A stretch of DNA of 52,095 nucleotides from a virus. Below the pieces are notes generated by a model, which did no database searches, was not told the origin of the DNA, and saw nothing but the letters and a program-made list of their open reading frames with translations. Location: positions 1-52,095 of the IMG/VR virus record IMGVR_UViG_3300047480_000710. One strand, given 5' to 3'. Positions 1 through 5,023 of the stretch are shown here, piece after piece. How positions within the stretch are numbered: the stretch's first letter is position 1; the number at the start of each line of letters is the position of its first letter. Position numbers and translations under genes: made by a program.

Positions 1-25
1 CCATTACACTACCTGCTGCATAATT

Positions 26-115
26 TGGCGGAACAACGGGGACTTGAACCCCGAACCCGGATTACGCCGAGCGACTGATTAGCAATCAGCTCCAATACCA
101 TTATGGGATTGTTCC
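26..115 (-). tRNA. tRNA-Ser (GCU anticodon)
   Basis: Read on the minus strand this folds as a class II tRNA. A GGAACAA/TTGTTCC acceptor stem, a long variable arm, a T-arm with GGTTCAAGTCC and an encoded CCA tail are visible. The anticodon loop TTGCTAA gives GCU, which reads AGC/AGU serine codons. It is the last tRNA of the leftward array within the window and lies 9 nt beyond the stop of the endonuclease gene. Confidence 0.93.
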
Positions 116-124
116 AGTTATACT

Positions 125-496
125 TTATACTTTATACTTATCTTTAAAAGCAGTATTAATTGTCATTGTTGAAGCATGATTTAGTTCCAATATAGGTACT
201 AGATATGTATCACCTAACTCAGTTAGGCAGAAAAGATAGTCTATATCAGTATTTTGTACCGTTTTGTACTCTTGCCTACTGCTACCACTAATACTTCTTA
301 AAGCTATTAGATAGCTACCAGAAGGTGCTTTTTGTGCAGTATATTTTACCTGTACTTTATTTAAAAAGCCGTCAATATCTACCACTAAGTCATACTCTTG
401 ACTATCTGTCAAAGGTATTAGCACATTGTGACCTTGTCTAGTAAAATATGCTATTGCGGCACCTATACCAGCGTTGCCTTTTTGTTTTGTATTCAT
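125..496 (-). CDS. PD-(D/E)XK endonuclease, homing-type
   Basis: A 123-residue protein resembling the small PD-(D/E)XK family found in group I introns of cyanobacteria (I-Ssp6803I type). An N-terminal MNTKQKGNAGIGAA helix is followed by YDLVVDID and then VQVKYT, which fits the D...(E/Q)xK catalytic pattern. The start at 496 is chosen because any longer frame runs into the upstream tRNA, whose CCA ends at 502, so the gene begins 5 nt after that tRNA. No clear Shine-Dalgarno is visible; translation may depend on tRNA processing. It is wedged between two tRNA genes, as free-standing mobile endonucleases often are. It could instead be a restriction-like or Holliday-junction-type nuclease. The fold call is good; the homing role is inferred. 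Confidence 0.72.
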   Translation of the reverse strand: MNTKQKGNAGIGAAIAYFTRQGHNVLIPLTDSQEYDLVVDIDGFLNKVQVKYTAQKAPSGSYLIALRSISGSSRQEYKTVQNTDIDYLFCLTELGDTYLVPILELNHASTMTINTAFKDKYKV

Positions 497-501
497 ATTT
501 T

Positions 502-593
502 TGGTAGCCCCACCGGGATTCGAACCCAGATGAACCAATTATCTGTTGCTTACGGGATATAAATCCGCCGTTTTACCATTAAACTATAGGGCC
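502..593 (-). tRNA. tRNA with long variable arm, apparent UAU anticodon
   Basis: GGCCCTA pairs with TGGGGCT with two G-U pairs, then discriminator A and CCA follow. The D-arm (GTTT/AAAC) and T-arm (CTGGG-TTCGAAT-CCCGG) are clear. The anticodon stem GCGGA/CCCGT has one mismatch, and the loop TTTATAT would put UAU (AUA, Ile) at 34-36. However, about 22 nt separate the anticodon stem from the T-stem, which is typical of Leu, Ser or Tyr tRNAs. The isotype is therefore uncertain. It lies directly upstream of the endonuclease gene. Confidence 0.7.
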
Positions 594-607
594 GTAATAA
601 CATATAG

Positions 608-720
608 AAATACTCTGTTCAGTGCTTGAATCTGTAGTAGCCCTCACTCTTCATGGCCGGTTCTTGCTTAGTCGACTTTAGCAAGCTATCGGGGTTCCAC
701 TGTAGCTACACAGAGTATTT
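608..720 (-). ncRNA. Stem-closed RNA module A
   Basis: A perfect 11-bp helix (608-618 with 710-720) closes about 90 nt between two RNA genes. Inside, CAGTG (620-624) can pair with CACTG, and CTTGCT with AGCAAG forms a hairpin. On the minus strand GTAGC ahead of the CAGTG/CACTG helix can pair with GCTAC within it, giving a possible pseudoknot. No convincing reading frame is present. It lies 11 nt from module B and 14 nt from the next tRNA. Whether it is transcribed and stable is inferred from its place in the tRNA operon. Confidence 0.55.
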
Positions 721-730
721 GTATATAATA

Positions 731-851
731 CCATATTTGAACACACTAGCTTCCACTTTTGCAACGTGTACCTCGTTGCCTAAACGTGTTGCCTGCGCAG
801 GTAATGATTTCAAGTGGTTGAACGCCAACTTGCCAATGTGTTCAAATATGG
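731..851 (-). ncRNA. Stem-closed RNA module B, flush with tRNA-Lys CCA
   Basis: A perfect 15-bp helix pairs 731-745 with 837-851. The outermost three bases of the right arm (849-851) are the encoded CCA of tRNA-Lys, so the module starts exactly at the tRNA 3' end. Internal pairings are CCACTT/AAGTGG, GCAACG/CGTTGC and the self-complementary CCTGCGCAGG. Processing of the tRNA would free the module, or the helix would compete with CCA maturation. It is read on the minus strand with the tRNAs. Function unknown. Confidence 0.62.
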
Positions 852-923
852 TAGACGCACAGAGAATCGAACTCTGATTTGTAGGTTAAAAGCCCACTAC
901 TTTAGCCGTTAAGTTATACGTCC
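849..923 (-). tRNA. tRNA-Lys (UUU anticodon)
   Basis: Acceptor GGACGTA/TGCGTCT, D-arm, anticodon stem GTGGG/CCTAC with loop CTTTTAA (UUU, reading AAA/AAG), T-loop TTCGATT and an encoded CCA. The CCA bases are shared with the closing helix of module B. Confidence 0.94.
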
Positions 924-1021
924 AGGTTGCGCTTCCATTGGCCACGAAGCTGCTTGTGGCTTTTTTGATGTGAACCACTGCCGCCACGCTTCATCAGCGC
1001 TAGTTGGACGTGGTTCCTGGG
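924..1021 (-). ncRNA. Structured spacer module C
   Basis: The spacer between tRNA-Ala and tRNA-Lys contains GAACCAC/GTGGTTC and CCACG/CGTGG nested pairings, a GCCAC/GTGGC hairpin and a short CCAGG/CCTGG closing pair that touches the tRNA-Lys 5' end. The closing helix is much shorter than in modules A, B and D-F, so this member is weaker. The GCCAC hairpin followed by six T on the plus strand (about 939-966) could also act as a terminator for rightward transcripts. Confidence 0.4.
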
Positions 1022-1051
1022 TTTTCGTGTTTTCATAATAATATTTAAAAT

Positions 1052-1127
1052 TGGTGGAGAATAACGGGTTCGAACCGTTGACCTACTGCTTGCAAAGCAG
1101 CCGCTCTCCCAGCTGAGCTAAGACCCC
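1052..1127 (-). tRNA. tRNA-Ala (UGC anticodon)
   Basis: The anticodon loop TTTGCAA on stem GCTGC/GCAGT gives UGC. The T-arm AACGG-TTCGAAC-CCGTT and the CCA are encoded, and the G3-U70 pair that marks alanine tRNAs is present. Two acceptor-stem positions (5-68 and 6-67) mismatch, which is unusual for an active tRNA and may reflect drift or 3'-side editing. Confidence 0.9.
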
Positions 1128-1133
1128 AAAATG

Positions 1134-1217
1134 TGGTGCGCAAAGAGAGACTCGAACTCTCAATCCTTTCGGCACTGGCTTCTAAGACCAGCGTGTATAC
1201 CATTCCACCACTTGCGC
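1134..1217 (-). tRNA. tRNA-Leu (UAG anticodon)
   Basis: A class II tRNA with acceptor GCGCAAG/CTTTGCGC, anticodon stem-loop CTGGT-CTTAGAA-GCCAG (UAG, reading CUA/CUG), a variable arm with GCCGAAAGG, a T-arm with GTTCGAGTC and an encoded CCA. It is 6 nt upstream of tRNA-Ala and its 5' end abuts the stop of the 57-residue gene. Confidence 0.93.
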
Positions 1218-1218
1218 G

Positions 1219-1392
1219 TTATACTTTTGTATCTACACTAGAACCTTTTAGTGGTTCTAGCTTGCCTGATCGTAAATATACTACTTGTTGAACAAACTCT
1301 TTGTTGTTTTCGTCAATTTTTGTAGTATAGACTGTTTCTTTTACACGGCCATAATATAAGCCAAGTGTTTTAGATACGCTTTTAATTTCCAT
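1219..1392 (-). CDS. Small hypothetical protein inside the tRNA array
   Basis: 57 residues, lysine- and valine-rich, with a central YYGRVKETVYTTKID strand-like region; no family recognised. The start at 1392 (MEIKSV) is preferred: an AAAGG lies 10 nt upstream. Both that AAAGG and the ATG are paired in the closing helix of module D (1389-1408 with 1557-1576), so translation should depend on how that RNA folds. The stop lies next to tRNA-Leu. Confidence 0.55.
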   Translation of the reverse strand: MEIKSVSKTLGLYYGRVKETVYTTKIDENNKEFVQQVVYLRSGKLEPLKGSSVDTKV

Positions 1393-1576
1393 ATTGTTGT
1401 AACCTTTGTTTACTACCACACCCGCTAAGGCATCGGCTTAGTTTTACATAGATCAATTACTTCTTGCTATTTACTAAGCTCAAGGTATAGGCAATGCTTA
1501 TCTAGAAAGCAAGGCCAATTCTTCTTGTAAAGCTCCGCGACTGAACCGGAATCTAGCAAAGGCCACAACAATATGG
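1389..1576 (-). ncRNA. Stem-closed RNA module D covering a start codon
   Basis: A 12-bp perfect helix (1389-1400 with 1565-1576), a 2x2 internal loop and a further 6 bp (1403-1408 with 1557-1562) close about 148 nt. The outer right arm ends in the CCA of tRNA-Pro (1574-1576). The left arm contains the ribosome-binding region and ATG of the 57-residue gene. Inside, GCTTAGT/ACTAAGC and GCTT/AAGC hairpins are visible. It could be a cis-regulator, a processed sRNA, or both. Confidence 0.6.
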
Positions 1577-1647
1577 TCTCGGTGGCAAGAATCGAACTTG
1601 CGCTTCAACGCCCCAAACGTCGGGTGATGCCATTTCACTACACCGAG
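1574..1647 (-). tRNA. tRNA-Pro (UGG anticodon)
   Basis: Acceptor CTCGGTG/CACCGAG, discriminator A, CCA encoded. The anticodon stem CGACG/CGTTG carries loop TTTGGGG, giving UGG (CCA/CCN proline codons). The T-arm is GCAAG-TTCGATT-CTTGC. Its CCA is shared with module D. Confidence 0.93.
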
Positions 1648-1721
1648 AACTACACTTTTTAGAATAGTGCGAAATCTCCCCGATATAGTGATCTGTCGGT
1701 GGAAGCAAGATCAGAATAACT
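1648..1721 (-). other. Leader with possible small pseudoknot
   Basis: Between the promoter at 1722-1750 and tRNA-Pro. On the minus strand GATCT pairs with AGATC, and CCG in that loop can pair with a CGG just downstream, which is an H-type pseudoknot arrangement. A CACT/AGTG hairpin follows just before the tRNA. No reading frame. Confidence 0.3.
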
Positions 1722-1750
1722 ATTATACCTGTTTTGCAATACAAAAACAA
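1722..1750 (-). promoter_or_regulatory. Predicted sigma-70 promoter within the tRNA array
   Basis: Minus-strand TTGTTT, 17 nt, TATAAT. It would start transcription about 70 nt before tRNA-Pro, giving the distal tRNAs a second start independent of the promoter at 2311-2340. Confidence 0.6.
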
Positions 1751-1766
1751 GTAAGAATTTTTCAAG

Positions 1767-1912
1767 CCATATTTTAGTACTTTCAGTTTGCGGTTATCTG
1801 TGGATTCCGCAAGCTCATGTCCACGCATAGACTAGACGATACGATTGTCGCGCCAAAGCACAGTGGCGACAAAACTTTCTCTAGTATTCCGCTGGAAAGC
1901 ACTAAAATATGG
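1767..1912 (-). ncRNA. Stem-closed RNA module E, flush with interrupted tRNA
   Basis: A 12-bp helix (1767-1778 with 1901-1912), one mismatch, then CTTTC/GAAAG close the module, 17 pairs in 18 positions. The helix begins at the CCA of the interrupted tRNA (1910-1912). Inside, TTGCGG/CCGCAA and GTGGA/TCCAC interleave, which is a clear H-type pseudoknot. TTGTCGC/GCGACAA forms another hairpin. No protein frame fits. Confidence 0.62.
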
Positions 1913-2077
1913 TGGGTCAGGCAGGGCTTGAACCTGCTTCTCTAAAATTCTACAATCCCATAAGCGTATATTCGAATTCAGCCCACCGTTACCTTCGTGC
2001 TTGCGGCAGAGGAGAGGCTACTAGGTGAAGGGTTTGTAGTCCGGATTTGCGCTTTAACCAAGTTAAGCTACCGACCC
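1910..2077 (-). tRNA. Interrupted tRNA with a 90-nt insert in the anticodon arm
   Basis: The 5' part (2077 to 2040) has acceptor GGGTCGG and D-arm GCTT...AAGC. The 3' part (1949 to 1910) has T-arm GCAGG-TTCAAGC-CCTGC, acceptor CTGACCC, discriminator A and CCA. The acceptor halves pair completely (one G-U). Between them, where the anticodon arm should be, lies a 90-nt insert closed by its own helix. Taking the insert out leaves an AAAT/ATTT stem around a CCGGA-containing loop, so the anticodon cannot be fixed. It is far too short for a normal group I intron. It could be a spliced tRNA, a pseudo-tRNA kept for processing, or a tRNA-like cap of a longer RNA. Confidence 0.55.
1950..2039 (-). other. 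Structured insert inside the interrupted tRNA
   Basis: CTACAAACCC (2039-2030) pairs with GGGATTGTAG (1959-1950) with one A-A mismatch. Inside, CCTTC/GAAGG, AGCC/GGCT and CCG/CGG pairings are available. The design (long closing helix, folded core) matches modules A, B, D, E and F, but here it interrupts the tRNA. Confidence 0.5.
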
Positions 2078-2160
2078 ATATAAAAGCACACTTAAACAGT
2101 CCATCAACGCTAGTCGCTATCTCCCCAACTAGAGGGCGGAACAGTATGTGCTTTTATATG
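2077..2160 (-). ncRNA. Stem-closed RNA module F, flush with tRNA 5' end
   Basis: A perfect 14-bp helix pairs 2077-2090 with 2147-2160 around 56 nt. Its inner end touches base 1 of the interrupted tRNA (2077), so RNase P cleavage would release it. Inside, CTAGT pairs with ACTAG and a CCC in that loop can pair with GGG downstream. ATATG (2156-2160) is also used by the next hairpin, so the two folds exclude each other at the base. Confidence 0.6.
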
Positions 2161-2185
2161 AGTGCCACCCCTAAGTGGCTCATAT
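2156..2185 (-). ncRNA. Hairpin upstream of module F
   Basis: ATATGAG and CCAC pair with GTGG and CTCATAT around a CCCTAA loop with a 2-nt bulge. It shares its first five bases with the outer arm of module F. Confidence 0.5.
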
Positions 2186-2188
2186 AGT

Positions 2189-2291
2189 CTTGCTACTATT
2201 GGACGACAGTCCTCAAGTTTGATAACCACAACTACCACCAACTACCTTGGTAATCGCATTTTACGAAGCATATAACTCATTAGGGAGCAAG
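2189..2291 (-). ncRNA. Structured leader module G of the tRNA transcript
   Basis: CTTGCT (2189-2194) pairs with AGCAAG (2286-2291). Inside are GGAC-GACA-GTCC and TACCA/TGGTA hairpins. It is the first structured stretch after the predicted start near 2304. The closing helix is only 6 bp, so this is the least certain module. Confidence 0.35.
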
Positions 2292-2310
2292 TCAGTGATG
2301 CAAACGGGCA

Positions 2311-2340
2311 ATTATATTATTTAAAGAACTAATTATACAA
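2311..2340 (-). promoter_or_regulatory. Predicted promoter of the leftward tRNA/RNA array
   Basis: Minus-strand TTGTAT, 18 nt, TATAAT (-10 at 2311-2316, -35 at 2335-2340), directly downstream of the stop of the 66-residue gene and upstream of modules G and F. Confidence 0.62.
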
Positions 2341-2352
2341 CAAAGACCACAA

Positions 2353-2553
2353 TCAGTCAACACTATTTTTATAGACTCTGAGTGCTTCAGCATCTAAGCT
2401 GGCATATGTACGGAAACTATCGCGACCAACTCGATCATAAAGATCGTTTGCCATTTGCTCAAGATTTACAAGTTGCTCTATAGTAATAAGAGTGCAACAA
2501 ATGTATCGTGACATAAAAGCGTCAATTAAAAAGTCGCGTGAATAGCCTGCCAT
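2353..2553 (-). CDS. Hypothetical protein, 66 residues
   Basis: Not recognised. A helical, cysteine-containing small protein (MAGYSRDFLIDAF...). It has its own promoter at 2575-2603 and a GGAG Shine-Dalgarno 7-8 nt before the ATG. It is the last protein gene before the tRNA array. Confidence 0.7.
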   Translation of the reverse strand: MAGYSRDFLIDAFMSRYICCTLITIEQLVNLEQMANDLYDRVGRDSFRTYASLDAEALRVYKNSVD

Positions 2554-2574
2554 AATATCTCCAAATCAGCCTAT

Positions 2575-2603
2575 ATTATATCAAGTTTTAACAATCTCGT
2601 CAA
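2575..2603 (-). promoter_or_regulatory. Strong predicted promoter
   Basis: Minus-strand TTGACG, 17 nt, TATAAT followed by ATAGGCTGATTTGGAG. It overlaps the 3' end of the 110-residue gene. The same -10 plus leader recurs at 3125-3149 almost base for base. Confidence 0.72.
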
Positions 2604-2913
2604 TACTCAAAATTCTGATTGTTGTATCGCCGCGCAGATCGGCTTCTTTTAACCAATTGGCTAGAACTCCTTGCATTAAGCTGCTCATATGGTAGTTATT
2701 GAAGTGGCAGTAGTAAGTACTACCACTATAGCCATCAAACTCATAGTGGCCTTGGTCGTCAATGCGTACTTCAGTAATGCCCGAATTAAGTTTCCAACTA
2801 TTGCTTCCGGTGTAACCACCGTACCAGCCCGCAAAGACTTTACGCATTGGTTTTTCAAGTTGCGGTGCGTCAAATTCTAAGACGACCCAAACGTCTGGTG
2901 TGTAACTACTCAT
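2581..2913 (-). CDS. Hypothetical phage protein, 110 residues
   Basis: No family recognised with confidence. It is aromatic- and glycine-rich in its centre (GWYGGYTGSNSW), suggesting a small beta-rich fold, with a helical C-terminus. The start overlaps the previous gene's stop by 4 nt (ATGA), so the two are translationally coupled. Confidence 0.75.
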   Translation of the reverse strand: MSSYTPDVWVVLEFDAPQLEKPMRKVFAGWYGGYTGSNSWKLNSGITEVRIDDQGHYEFDGYSGSTYYCHFNNYHMSSLMQGVLANWLKEADLRGDTTIRILSIDEIVKT

Positions 2914-3122
2914 TTGTCAACTCCAAAATGCTCTAGGACAACATAGTCAGCGGATCGCCAAGTATGTCCGTCTTTTGTAATCTGTGCACTAGCAACTAGA
3001 CTGGCAGCTTCGCGAACGATTAGTTCAGCGAACTTCTTTTGGTCAAGTTCATCAATCTCACCCATGCCACGATACTTGGTCACAGTTGATTGTTTAAGCA
3101 GGTCTAAAAGAACTTTATTCAT
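2910..3122 (-). CDS. Small conserved phage protein (FAELIVRE family)
   Basis: 70 residues with the pattern KKFAELIVREAASLV then a C-terminal LEHFGVDK. This small protein recurs, often in several copies, in large phages of Proteobacteria; its function is unknown. Promoter at 3144-3172 and GGAG before the start. Confidence 0.75.
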   Translation of the reverse strand: MNKVLLDLLKQSTVTKYRGMGEIDELDQKKFAELIVREAASLVASAQITKDGHTWRSADYVVLEHFGVDK

Positions 3123-3143
3123 AATTTCTCCAAATCAGCCTAT

Positions 3144-3172
3144 ATTATAAGCTGATTTAAACAAATGTTCAA
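3144..3172 (-). promoter_or_regulatory. Predicted promoter
   Basis: Minus-strand TTGAAC, 17 nt, TATAAT then ATAGGCTGATTTGGAG, near-identical in leader to the promoter at 2575-2603. Confidence 0.7.
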
Positions 3173-3182
3173 GTTTGAAATT

Positions 3183-3258
3183 TGGCCCGTCTGGCAGGAA
3201 TCGAACCCACATCTCAGGGTGTAGAAGACCCTTGTCTTATCCGTTAGACCACAGACGG
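3183..3258 (-). tRNA. tRNA-Arg (UCU anticodon)
   Basis: Acceptor CCGTCTG/CAGACGG, discriminator G and CCA encoded. Anticodon stem-loop AGGGT-CTTCTAC-ACCCT gives UCU (AGA/AGG), and the T-loop is TTCGATT. It is separated from the main array by three protein genes. Confidence 0.94.
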
Positions 3259-3264
3259 TTATTG

Positions 3265-3711
3265 TTACATTGTTTTGGTTACTGGGCTGTATACGTCAAA
3301 CAGTTCGGTTTCAAAGTGAAGTACCAAACCACGTTCCATGTACTCGTAATTGTCGGGAATGTCTAGGACGATTTGCTTTTGTTCAATTTGTTCCAACAAA
3401 TCTTTGTGACCTAAAAAGTTATCTTCCAATTGCCACAAGTTTTCACGATTAACAAACACAATTTTTTGTGCCCAGTTAATCAAGTTGGCACTACAAGGAA
3501 TCAACGCATAGTTAAAGTTTGAGCCACAACTGCGAGCGTTGATACCGCGTTGGATAGCAAGAGCGGCACCGGTTGGGCTTCGCAAGAGGCCAGCACTGCA
3601 CACAAAAAGCCAGCGAGGACCGCTACCTTGATACTGGTTGGCATACGGAGCATTGGTTTTAAAGATAGAGTCATTTTTTGTACCTGCGGCAAATGGTTGT
3701 TGTGTAGTCAT
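3265..3711 (-). CDS. Protein tyrosine phosphatase-like protein (COG4551 type)
   Basis: 148 residues. RWLFVCSAGLLRSPTGAALA carries the C-x5-R-S phosphate-binding loop of low-molecular-weight tyrosine phosphatases, and a late LDIPDNYEYMERGLV segment matches the COG4551 subgroup. The start at 3711 gives the usual 4-nt ATGA overlap with uvsE; an in-frame ATG at 3747 would overlap by 40 nt. The substrate could be a phosphorylated host protein or a nucleotide. The fold call is firm; the role in infection is unknown. Confidence 0.75.
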   Translation of the reverse strand: MTTQQPFAAGTKNDSIFKTNAPYANQYQGSGPRWLFVCSAGLLRSPTGAALAIQRGINARSCGSNFNYALIPCSANLINWAQKIVFVNRENLWQLEDNFLGHKDLLEQIEQKQIVLDIPDNYEYMERGLVLHFETELFDVYSPVTKTM

Positions 3712-4745
3712 TTTGTTTGAATTAAGGTAACTGTTTGAATAAGGCATTGCTTTGCAAGTGGTGTGCTTGCCAAGTTTTTTTGTTTTGATTCACACATTAT
3801 ATCGGCAACGGGACTAAATGTCAAGGCCCAGTTATTTACTGCTTGATTCCAGTAGTAGTCGCTGTGAGCACGAAGCTTAGCACTGGTAAAACCCATGGAC
3901 TTTAGTTGCTTGAGATCTGGTCTAGTAGTTGGGTCGTGTTCAACCAAGCAGTCTTCACGGCTGACGCTATAATGTATAACAGGACGCACACCGCGCCAGC
4001 TGTCGCAAACACGCTTAAAACGTTCATCAGTAGGTTCAATGTATTCTCCTGAGTTAATCCAGTGGTGGTGAATGTCTAAGACAAGTGCACAGGTGTCGAC
4101 CAGCTCAAGGCTAGCATCAAGACCCCAAGTAAACTCGGCATTTTCGATTGTTAAACAGTTGCGTGCTTCGGGAGACAAACGACGCATAGCAGCTTTGATA
4201 CCTGCGGGACCTAGTTTGCCGCCAACGTGCACATTGCACTTGAAGTCTTGAAACTGCTTGCCGTAACCCATATAACGAATAAGATCGCAGTGATACTCGA
4301 ACTCTGTGATCGAATTCTCTACAACACCAGGATTCTCTGACGCAAGCACGCAAAATTGGCCTGGGTGGAAGCTAAGACGAATATCGTTGGCACGTGCAAA
4401 CTCGCCGCACATTGATAGGTAGTATTCAATCTTGGCAACTACGTCGCTTTGAAAGTAAAACGGCATATAATCTTCATGAGTATATGCTGGCAGTAAGTCC
4501 GAAGTAATGCGAAACATACGCTGATGTGCTGGCAGATTAGCTACATACTTGAGCTGACGATAAAAGGTGCTTAAATTGTGGTTAAGCAAATCCCACAGCT
4601 TAGCACGCACATTATCTTCGGTCTGACGAGCAAGATAGCTGATGGTTGTGGACTTGGTATTCAAGTCGGGATGTGCTTTGTCATGCTCTGTTTGAATTTT
4701 ACAAGCAAAGCCAATGCGCTGAATGTTTTGATTAAAATATGTCAT
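3708..4745 (-). CDS. uvsE: UV damage endonuclease (UvsE/UvdE)
   Basis: 345 residues, a TIM-barrel endonuclease that nicks 5' of UV photoproducts and starts an alternative excision repair. Family marks are RIGFACK at the N-terminus, SFHPGQFCVLAS, NVHVGGKLG, LTIENAEF, LDIHHHWIN and HYSVSRE, which supply the metal-binding His, Glu and Asp residues. The ATG at 4745 lies only 7 nt after a TATAAT box, so the message is probably leaderless; an in-frame GTG two codons upstream would not be transcribed from that promoter. Coupled to the phosphatase-like gene by a 4-nt overlap. Confidence 0.92.
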   Translation of the reverse strand: MTYFNQNIQRIGFACKIQTEHDKAHPDLNTKSTTISYLARQTEDNVRAKLWDLLNHNLSTFYRQLKYVANLPAHQRMFRITSDLLPAYTHEDYMPFYFQSDVVAKIEYYLSMCGEFARANDIRLSFHPGQFCVLASENPGVVENSITEFEYHCDLIRYMGYGKQFQDFKCNVHVGGKLGPAGIKAAMRRLSPEARNCLTIENAEFTWGLDASLELVDTCALVLDIHHHWINSGEYIEPTDERFKRVCDSWRGVRPVIHYSVSREDCLVEHDPTTRPDLKQLKSMGFTSAKLRAHSDYYWNQAVNNWALTFSPVADIMCESKQKNLASTPLAKQCLIQTVTLIQTK

Positions 4746-4752
4746 AGCCACA

Positions 4753-4781
4753 ATTATAACAAAACTAACTCACACGATCAA
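4753..4781 (-). promoter_or_regulatory. Promoter giving a leaderless uvsE message
   Basis: Minus-strand TTGATC, 17 nt, TATAAT, with only 7 nt between the -10 box and the uvsE ATG. Confidence 0.68.
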
Positions 4782-4789
4782 ATATAAAT

Positions 4790-5023
4790 TTATCGGCCTA
4801 CTAAGCCAAAGCATATTCGGCATACCGGAAAGTAATCCCGATCAGTTTTATGGTCACTGCCCCAAATACCACAGTGTGAGCACTCTTTACAATATTCTTC
4901 TAGCAAGTAGTCATCAATGTCTTCAATATCAATACCTGCATCTTGGCAAGCTTCTGTGAGGGTTTTACGGGTTCCGGTCAGCCTTTTAGTTAGGCGTTTG
5001 TACAGGTTGTTTATATCGGTCAT
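4790..5023 (-). CDS. Small zinc-finger-like protein
   Basis: 77 residues. CKECSHCGIW and CRICFGL provide two CxxC pairs for a zinc ribbon after an N-terminal helical region resembling a short DNA-binding helix pair. The gene overlaps the upstream one by 38 nt. The function is unknown; phage proteins of this shape often bind nucleic acid. Confidence 0.75.
   Translation of the reverse strand: MTDINNLYKRLTKRLTGTRKTLTEACQDAGIDIEDIDDYLLEEYCKECSHCGIWGSDHKTDRDYFPVCRICFGLVGR

Noticed and set aside
653-877. Plus-strand frame of 74 codons
   Set aside because: It runs across modules A and B and the tRNA-Lys 3' end on the opposite strand; no ribosome-binding site or protein likeness.
1553-1828. Minus-strand frame of 91 codons
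   Set aside because: It covers tRNA-Pro and the leader RNA; composition is not protein-like.
1910-2077. Group I intron in the interrupted tRNA
   Set aside because: The insert is about 90 nt, far below the size of a catalytic core, and P/Q/R/S-like elements were not seen.
26-3258. tRNA genes as a prophage attachment site
   Set aside because: The tRNAs carry complete CCA ends in a phage-type array, and no integrase or duplicated tRNA 3' end was found.
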